DNA of 25,113 bases from Actinomycetes bacterium. GTDB taxonomy: Bacteria > Actinomycetota > Actinomycetes > Actinomycetales > Microbacteriaceae. Below are positions 20,554 through 25,113 of this stretch, piece by piece (position 1 is the stretch's first letter; each line of letters opens with the position of its first letter). The notes below the pieces were generated by a model, which ran no database searches, was not told the origin of the DNA, and saw nothing but the letters and a program-made list of their open reading frames with translations. The translations under genes and the position numbers were made by a program. The DNA is taken from contig JAEYZI010000045.1 of assembly GCA_023428065.1 (NCBI GenBank), forward strand, positions 1 to 25,113. The letters run 5' to 3'.

Positions 20554-21801
20554 TCAGCTCCCCGCCGATGCGGCGAGCCGGTCGACGATCTCGTGCGCGT
20601 CGCGCAGCGAGTCGGCGCTGATGGTGGCCTCCACGGCATCCCGCTGGTAGGCGGGCAGGTCGGCGACCGAGATGGCGGTTGTCTGGTGCACGCTCGAGAG
20701 CGAGATCGGCCCGATCGACTGCTGCACGCCCTGGAAGATGGCGACGTTGCCGTCGCTCACGCCCACGAAGTAGTGCATCTGGGTCCAGCGGTACCCGAGC
20801 CACCCGGCGAGCACGATCGCAGCGGCGGCGAGACCCACGCCCACCGCCCACAGGATGCGGCGGCGGATCGCGCGGCGGCGATCCTCCTCGATGAGCTCGT
20901 CGAGGTAGCTCTCGCTCTCGGGCTCGAAGTGGGCGTCCTCCGGCGGCGACGCCTTGAGGGGGTGCAGCAGGAGCGTGGGGAGGCGGATGGGCCGGCGCAC
21001 CTCCTCCTCCTGCCCGAAGGTGAGCGGGTGCGCGGCCGAGCCGACGAAGACGGGGCCCGCGCCGGAGGCGCCGTCGGAGTCGTCGATGTCGATGAGCAGC
21101 ACGGTGACGTTGTCGGGGGCGCCGTGGTCGAGGCTCTCCTTGACGAGCCGATCCGCGGCGCCCTGCGCCGTGCGGATGGTGCTCAGGACGTGGACGATCT
21201 TCTCCTCGGACACGTAGCCGGAGAGGCCGTCGGAGCACAGCAGCCAGCGGTCGCCGGCCTTCACGTCGAACACCGCCGTGTCGATCTCGGGCGAGGCGTC
21301 GACGTCGCCGAGCACGCGCATGAGCACGGCCCGCCGCGGGTGCACGGCGGCTTCCTCGGGGGTGATCCGCCCGGATTCGACGAGCCGTTGCACGAAGGTG
21401 TGGTCGGTCGTCATCTGGGTGAGCTCGCCGCCGCGGAAGCGGTACACCCGCGAGTCGCCGATGTGGGCGAGGGCGAAGGTGTCGCCGACGCGCGCGATCG
21501 CCGAGACGGTCGTGCCCATCCCGGTGAGCTCGTTGTGGTCGAAGACCGTCTCGGCCAGGAGGCCGTTCGCGGCGATGAGGGCGTCGTGCAGGGCGGAGAC
21601 GGCGTCCTCGGGGGTGGCGTACGGCTGGTCGGCCTCGGCGATGCGTTGCGCCGCGATGTGACTCGCGACGTCGCCGCCCGCGTGCCCGCCCATCCCGTCG
21701 GCGACCACGAAGAGCTGGCGGCCGAGGTAGCCGGAGTCCTGGTTGCTCGCGCGGATCTTCCCGACGTGGGAGACGGCGGCGCTCGTGGGGGTCGTCGCCA
21801 C
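20554..21801 (-). CDS. pstP: PP2C-family Ser/Thr phosphatase PstP
   Basis: A 415-residue membrane-anchored metal-dependent phosphatase that reverses PknA/PknB phosphorylation. PP2C motifs: RASNQDSGYLG (17-27), VADGMGGHAGG with D35 as metal ligand, GDSRVYRFRGG (115-125), LLCSDGLSGYV with D191, and PDNVTVLLID with D230. A linker leads to a TM helix (about 317-337) and an extracellular domain of about 75 residues (to 415), as in mycobacterial PstP. The GTG at 21801 lies three bases after the fhaB stop. The stop is one base before rodA. No feature suggests loss of activity. Confidence 0.97.
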   Translation of the reverse strand: MATTPTSAAVSHVGKIRASNQDSGYLGRQLFVVADGMGGHAGGDVASHIAAQRIAEADQPYATPEDAVSALHDALIAANGLLAETVFDHNELTGMGTTVSAIARVGDTFALAHIGDSRVYRFRGGELTQMTTDHTFVQRLVESGRITPEEAAVHPRRAVLMRVLGDVDASPEIDTAVFDVKAGDRWLLCSDGLSGYVSEEKIVHVLSTIRTAQGAADRLVKESLDHGAPDNVTVLLIDIDDSDGASGAGPVFVGSAAHPLTFGQEEEVRRPIRLPTLLLHPLKASPPEDAHFEPESESYLDELIEEDRRRAIRRRILWAVGVGLAAAAIVLAGWLGYRWTQMHYFVGVSDGNVAIFQGVQQSIGPISLSSVHQTTAISVADLPAYQRDAVEATISADSLRDAHEIVDRLAASAGS

Positions 21802-21804
21802 TGC

Positions 21805-22341
21805 TTAGCGCCTCAGCTCGAAGCTCGTGGTGCCGATGGTGACGGTCGATCCGACCGGGACCGGGGTCGGCAGGGTGACACGCGTGCCGTCGAGGAAGGT
21901 GCCGTTGGTGGAGTCGAGATCCTGGATGACCCACTCGTCGTTCCAGAGCATGAGACGCGCGTGGTGGGTGGAGGTGTAGTCGTCGCGGATGACGAGGCCG
22001 GATTCGCTCGACCGGCCGATCGTGAGCTGCTCGGTCGGCAGCTCGATCTCCATGCCCTCCTTGGGGCCGGAGGTGATGAGGAGGCGGCGCGGGGTGCTGA
22101 CGCTCGCGTGCGGTTGGGCGCGCATCGGCTCGGTCACGACGGGGGCCACGACGGGAGCGGCGGCGGCCGCGACGGGCACGGGGGACGCGGGGAACGTCTC
22201 GACGGGGGGCGCCTGCGCGGGCAGCTTGCGGGCGCGCGTTCCGAATAGGTCGGAGCGCAGGGCGTACACGACCATGAACACGAAGGCCCACATGAGGATG
22301 AGGAACCCGAGCCGCAGCACGAGAAGGGTCAGCTCGCTCAC
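21805..22341 (-). CDS. fhaB: FHA-domain protein FhaB
   Basis: A 178-residue protein with a membrane anchor and a C-terminal FHA phosphothreonine-binding domain. GTG 22341 overlaps the fhaA stop (GTGA). A TM helix lies at about 4-25 (TLLVLRLGFLILMWAFVFMV). An Ala/Pro/Val-rich linker is followed by the FHA core (about 95-178): LTIGRSSESGLVIRDD, then TSTHHARL, then QDLDSTNGTFLDG, which includes the conserved GR, SxxH and STNG motifs. It binds phosphorylated partners (in mycobacteria FhaB/FipA acts with division proteins and PbpA/RodA) and is itself a kinase substrate. The membrane helix before an FHA domain is normal for this family. Confidence 0.95.
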   Translation of the reverse strand: MSELTLLVLRLGFLILMWAFVFMVVYALRSDLFGTRARKLPAQAPPVETFPASPVPVAAAAAPVVAPVVTEPMRAQPHASVSTPRRLLITSGPKEGMEIELPTEQLTIGRSSESGLVIRDDYTSTHHARLMLWNDEWVIQDLDSTNGTFLDGTRVTLPTPVPVGSTVTIGTTSFELRR

Positions 22342-23036
22342 CGCGCGCCCCCATCCGGTCGGGCGAGCTCGGTCGCCTGGGCGAGCACGCGGAAGACGAT
22401 GCGGGTGCGACCGATCTCGATGACCGAGTCGGGCTGCAGCACGGCCCGTGTGACGGGCTGGCCGTTGAGCTTCGAGCCGTTCGTGGAGCCGAGGTCGGTG
22501 ACCTGGCCGCGCGTGCCGTCCCACAGGATCTCCACGTGCTTCCGGGAGGTGCCCGTGTCGGGGATCGTGATGTCGGCGTCCGAGCCACGGCCGATGACGG
22601 TGCGGCCCTTCGCGATCGGGTAGCGCTTGCCGCCGATGTCGAGCACGGGCGTCCACTGCACGGCGCCCTTCACGTTCTCGGACTCGATGCGCACGATGCC
22701 TGCCGAGAGCTTGGGGTCGGCCTGCAGGCGGATGTCGATGCCGCCCGCGAACGAGTAGCGCTGGGCTGTGGCGTGCTGCTGCACGAGTCGCGTGAACTCG
22801 TCGATGAGAGCGGGGCCGAGCCCCGACATCCGCTCGAAGTCGGAGGGGGAGAGATGCACGGTGAAGCGATTGGGCACGAGGATGCGGTCGCGCGACACGA
22901 CGGCGGCCTTGGTGTCGAGCTCACGACGCAGGGCGGCCGTGACCTCGAGGGGCTGGAGACCGCTCTTGAAGGTCTTGGCGAACGCGCCGCCCACGACGCG
23001 CTCCAAGCCCTTCTCGAATTCGTCGAGAATCCCCAA
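22338..23036 (-). CDS. fhaA: FHA-domain protein FhaA with DUF3662 N-terminus
   Basis: A 232-residue soluble protein. The N-terminal DUF3662 domain spans about 1-115 (MGILDEFEKGLERVVGGAFA, then VLVPNRFTVHLSPSDFE-like segment) and the C-terminal FHA domain about 135-225 (GRTVIGRGSDADITIPD, TSRKHVEIL, DLGSTNGSKLNG). FhaA reads threonine-phosphorylated proteins of the envelope machinery (MviN/MurJ in mycobacteria). Actinobacterial FhaA often has a long disordered middle; here the two domains are close, a short form. Translation starts at TTG 23036 with GAGGAG six bases upstream; it is the first gene of the six-gene overlapping operon. Confidence 0.94.
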   Translation of the reverse strand: MGILDEFEKGLERVVGGAFAKTFKSGLQPLEVTAALRRELDTKAAVVSRDRILVPNRFTVHLSPSDFERMSGLGPALIDEFTRLVQQHATAQRYSFAGGIDIRLQADPKLSAGIVRIESENVKGAVQWTPVLDIGGKRYPIAKGRTVIGRGSDADITIPDTGTSRKHVEILWDGTRGQVTDLGSTNGSKLNGQPVTRAVLQPDSVIEIGRTRIVFRVLAQATELARPDGGAR

Positions 23037-23281
23037 GGGTCTCCTCTCGGCGGCGCGGGTGCGCCTTCCGGCTCTCTCGGACTCTCCGATGGTAGTCGGG
23101 TCTCCCGCCCGTGGGGTCAGCCCGGGGGCTCAGCCGTGTCGTCCTGCAGGTCGATTCGCGTGTGCGCACCGGTCGGTGCATCCCGCCCGCCTCCCGCGGG
23201 CCGGCGTCTGCCCGCTGCTCGCAGGGCCCGCCGTCGCGCCCGTGGTAGTCTCGCTAGGCTGATCCGCTCCGGCGGGTCTGC
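23037..23281. other. Intergenic region between fhaA and tRNA-Leu
   Basis: No gene. It should hold the divergent promoters. The minus strand has TACCAT at 23090-23095 (weak candidate for the fha-pst-rod-pbp-pkn operon, leaving a leader of about 45 nt). The plus strand has TAGGCT at 23255-23260, about 20 bases before tRNA-Leu. Neither has an obvious -35 partner. Confidence 0.35.
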
Positions 23282-23368
23282 GCGCGAGTGGCGGAATAGG
23301 CAGACGCGCTGGCTTCAGGTGCCAGTGCCCGCAAGGGCGTGGGGGTTCAACTCCCCCCTCGCGCACCA
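23282..23368 (+). tRNA. tRNA-Leu(CAG)
   Basis: The acceptor stem GCGCGAG (23282-23288) pairs with CTCGCGC (23358-23364). Anticodon stem CTGGC/GCCAG with anticodon CAG at 23316-23318. It has the long variable arm (TGCCCGCAAGGGCGT) of class II tRNAs and a T-arm GGGGGTTCAACTCCCCC. A discriminator A and encoded CCA (23366-23368) follow. Confidence 0.97.
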
Positions 23369-23377
23369 CACGGTGCA

Positions 23378-23391
23378 GCACCCCGGGGTGC
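23378..23391. terminator. GC-rich palindrome between tRNA-Leu and the convergent small gene
   Basis: GCACCCCGGGGTGC is a perfect 14-bp palindrome ten bases after tRNA-Leu and two bases before the stop of the minus-strand gene. It is a candidate bidirectional terminator without a U-run. Confidence 0.4.
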
Positions 23392-23393
23392 GC

Positions 23394-23597
23394 TCATGCG
23401 GTCTCGGGGTCGGCCCCCGACGCGATGCGGTCCGCCTCGGCGCTGTCGAGCTGGTCGGGGTCGGCATCCGGATCGATGCGCTTCTCGCCGTCCACCTCCA
23501 CGGTCGTCGGGTCGAGGTCGTCGACGTCGGTGCGCGGGTCGCCGTCGCGACCGGGGAGGATCGGGGGCACGGGCATGTTGTTGCTGATGTTGGTCAT
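23394..23597 (-). CDS. Small acidic hypothetical protein
   Basis: A 67-residue Asp/Pro-rich protein (VDDLDPTTVEVDGEKRIDPD, then ADRIASGADPETA), probably unstructured and soluble. ATG 23597 has TACCGT six bases upstream, the leaderless geometry seen in neighbouring core genes, and codon use is strongly G/C-ending, supporting a real gene. Similar short acidic multidomain-free proteins are common and unnamed in Microbacteriaceae. Function unknown. Confidence 0.7.
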   Translation of the reverse strand: MTNISNNMPVPPILPGRDGDPRTDVDDLDPTTVEVDGEKRIDPDADPDQLDSAEADRIASGADPETA

Positions 23598-23603
23598 GGC
23601 CCC

Positions 23604-23609
23604 ACGGTA
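23604..23609 (-). promoter_or_regulatory. -10 box TACCGT, predicted leaderless start of the small acidic gene
   Basis: TACCGT on the minus strand is followed by six bases and ATG 23597. Confidence 0.4.
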
Positions 23610-23704
23610 GGAACGTGCCGCCGGGGTGGCGATGGGCTTGCGACCGCGGGGTGGCCGCGCTACCAGCCCTCGCCCGGCGCCGCGGCATGAACGGATGTGC
23701 AGGG

Positions 23705-23761
23705 TTTGCGTTTCTCGTGTTTCAACGTTCTAATATCAGGAGCAACCGCGGGTGCCGCGGT
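23705..23761 (+). promoter_or_regulatory. Promoter and candidate operators of the ABC sugar-transport operon
   Basis: TAATAT (23731-23736) is a near-consensus -10 box, with TTGCGT (23705-23710) a weak, wide-spaced -35. AACGTT (23724-23729) sits between the two as the centre of a possible LacI-type site. A perfect inverted repeat ACCGCGG-GTG-CCGCGGT (23745-23761) covers the expected transcription start. This layout suggests repression, perhaps by a LacI-family sugar regulator. Confidence 0.45.
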
Positions 23762-23800
23762 AATCACAATCCTGCGCAACGGCGCGCGAAAGGGAACAGC

Positions 23801-25105
23801 ATGACGAAGAGGAATCCACTCTACGGGCGCAAGCTGGGCAAGGCGGCTGCGGCAGCGGTCGCGGCGGCGTTGGCCGTCACGGTAGCCGGCTGCTCGAACG
23901 GAGGCGGCGAGTCCGTCGACCTCGAGACCACCGAGGTCGAGCTGAGCTTCTGGAACGGTCTGACCGGGGGCGACGGCCCGGTCATGCAGGGCCTTGTCGA
24001 CCAGTTCATGGAGGAGCACCCCAACATCTCCGTGGAGATGGTCGCAACGGCCTGGAATGACTACTACCAGAAGCTCCCAGCCGTCGTGAGCAACGGTACG
24101 GCTCCCGATGTCGGGCTCATCCAGATCAACTTCCTCGCGACGAACGCGGCCCGCGGCGTCATTCAGCCCCTCGATGAACTGACGGAGACGCTCGGCATCA
24201 ATGCGGATGACTTCCCGGACGCGGTCTGGAAGGCGGGCGAGTACCGTGGCGAGCGCTTCGGCATCCCGCTCGACGTGCACCCGGTCGCCCTCTACTACAA
24301 CAAGACCGTGCTCGCGAAGTGCGGCGTCGACCCCGAGGTCCCGCCGACGGACCGCACGGAATTCGAGGAGATCCTCGAGGCGTGCAAGGCGGCGGGCATC
24401 CAGGGATTCTGGGTCTCGCCGCAGACCGCCGGCAGTGTCGTCGGTCAGACACTGGTGTACCAGTTCGGCGGCTCGCTCATCGGTGACGACCAGGTCACTG
24501 CGACGTTCGCCGACCAGCCCGGGATCGACGCCGTCGACTATCTGATGTCGCTCGTCGAGCGGGGGTACAGCCCCGCCAACGCCGACGCCGGGAGCGACTA
24601 CACGTCGTTCACCAACAACGAGTCGGCGTTCCTCATCAGCGGGCCGTGGAACGTCACGCCGTTGACCGAGCTCGCCGACCTCGACTGGGGTGTCACGAGC
24701 GTTCCGCAGCTGGGAACGCAGCTCGCGGCCTGGGGCGGCTCGCATTACTTCGTGCTGCCGAAGCAGACCAAGCAGGATGCTGCTCGTGCTGCAGCGGCGC
24801 AACTCTTCATCGGCTGGATCTCGGAGCACTCGCTCGACTGGTCCAAGGCGGGTCAGGTGCCCGCGCGCGACGCCGTCCGCGAATCGCCCGCATTCGCCGA
24901 CCAGGGTCTCGTGACGGAGTTCGCGAAGGCGCTCGAATTCGTCCACTTCATCCCGCCGACGGCGGGTGTGACCGATGCGCTCCCCGAGTGGAACGCGGCC
25001 GTGAGCGAGATCATGACCGGTGGCAAGTCGACGAAGGACGGGCTCCGTGAAGCCGCCGATCGCGCTGAGCGGATCCTCGAAGAGAACATGAAGAAGTACG
25101 GATGA
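23801..25105 (+). CDS. ABC transporter sugar-binding lipoprotein (family 1 extracellular solute-binding protein)
   Basis: A 434-residue lipoprotein that captures a carbohydrate outside the membrane for an ABC importer. ATG 23801 has AGGGA (23791-23795) upstream and a canonical lipoprotein signal peptide: a basic start (TKRNPLYGRKLGK), an Ala/Val core and lipobox VAGC with Cys31 as lipidation site. The mature protein has family-1 SBP features: VELSFWNGLTGGDGPVMQGL, FMEEHPNIS, PAVVSNGTAPDVGLI, FGIPLDVHPVALYYNK and FLISGPWN. The substrate cannot be told from sequence. The TGA overlaps the next ATG (ATGA), so a permease probably follows. Operators upstream suggest substrate-controlled expression. 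Confidence 0.95.
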   Translation: MTKRNPLYGRKLGKAAAAAVAAALAVTVAGCSNGGGESVDLETTEVELSFWNGLTGGDGPVMQGLVDQFMEEHPNISVEMVATAWNDYYQKLPAVVSNGTAPDVGLIQINFLATNAARGVIQPLDELTETLGINADDFPDAVWKAGEYRGERFGIPLDVHPVALYYNKTVLAKCGVDPEVPPTDRTEFEEILEACKAAGIQGFWVSPQTAGSVVGQTLVYQFGGSLIGDDQVTATFADQPGIDAVDYLMSLVERGYSPANADAGSDYTSFTNNESAFLISGPWNVTPLTELADLDWGVTSVPQLGTQLAAWGGSHYFVLPKQTKQDAARAAAAQLFIGWISEHSLDWSKAGQVPARDAVRESPAFADQGLVTEFAKALEFVHFIPPTAGVTDALPEWNAAVSEIMTGGKSTKDGLREAADRAERILEENMKKYG

Positions 25106-25113
25106 AGTCCATC
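25102..25113 (+). CDS. Start of the next operon gene, cut by the window edge
   Basis: The ATG at 25102 overlaps the binding-protein stop (ATGA) and encodes MKSI before the window ends. By operon position it is probably the first membrane permease of the ABC importer; only the start codon and coupling are actually visible. Confidence 0.4.

Noticed and set aside
20553..20639. Longer rodA N-terminus starting inside pstP
   Set aside because: The added residues are an Arg/Ser/Thr-rich shadow of the pstP C-terminus; GTG 20552 one base after the pstP stop fits the operon.
23660..24946. Minus-strand 428-codon ORF opposite the sugar-binding lipoprotein
   Set aside because: Shadow of the strongly supported solute-binding protein; no domain and no ribosome site.

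Overview
The window is chromosomal DNA of a high-GC actinobacterium, most likely a member of the Microbacteriaceae. The evidence is the strong G/C bias at third codon positions and the gene order cyclophilin - rhomboid-like - CrgA - class E sortase - TrpG/PabA - PknB - PknA - PbpA - RodA - PstP - FhaB - FhaA - tRNA-Leu. In actinobacteria this cell-wall and cell-division signalling cluster normally lies within a few tens of kb of oriC. That position is general knowledge of the family; dnaA and gyrB are not in this window.

Region 1 (1-82): an intact tRNA-Ala(UGC) gene with encoded CCA.

Region 2 (83-8282): an 8.2-kb accessory block of visibly lower GC and mostly unrecognised genes. It is bounded by a perfect 16-bp terminal inverted repeat (83-98 and 8267-8282) and flanked by a 6-bp direct repeat ACCACA (77-82 and 8283-8288). 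The left copy of ACCACA overlaps the CCA end of the tRNA. This is the structure of a discrete inserted element, and none of its genes is a recognisable working recombinase. Its cargo includes: several small membrane proteins; a DUF488 protein converging on a protein of a type often seen beside DUF488; a STAS-plus-histidine-kinase-type ATPase followed by a small STAS-like (DUF4325-type) protein; a winged-helix-like DNA-binding protein; a Cys/His-rich protein; and a nested, dead IS481-family insertion sequence at a CTAG target. It also holds stretches that look like decayed genes.

Region 3 (8290-12240): conserved chromosomal genes. These are a three-TM membrane protein, a zinc-ribbon TPM-domain protein with a Gly/Trp/Asp-repeat tail, a conserved small membrane protein, cyclophilin PpiA, and a rhomboid-family protein lacking the catalytic residues. 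A 77-bp convergent intergenic gap (12240-12316) contains three DnaA-box-like nonamers and a 12-bp palindrome.

Region 4 (12317-23036): the division and cell-wall control cluster. crgA (-) diverges from srtE - small membrane protein - trpG/pabA (+). On the minus strand fhaA-fhaB-pstP-rodA-pbpA-pknA form a tightly overlapping operon (ATGA/GTGA junctions), and pknB follows after 53 bp with what looks like its own leaderless promoter. Together they encode a peptidoglycan polymerase (RodA), its transpeptidase (PbpA), two PASTA-bearing Ser/Thr kinases, the cognate phosphatase and two FHA phosphothreonine readers.

Region 5 (23037-25113): tRNA-Leu(CAG), a small acidic protein, and the start of a sugar-type ABC transporter operon (lipoprotein binding protein, with the next gene overlapping its stop codon).

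Many genes outside the element show a TANNNT-like box 6-7 nt before the start codon and no Shine-Dalgarno sequence (predicted leaderless mRNAs), whereas most element genes carry strong GGAGG-type sites.
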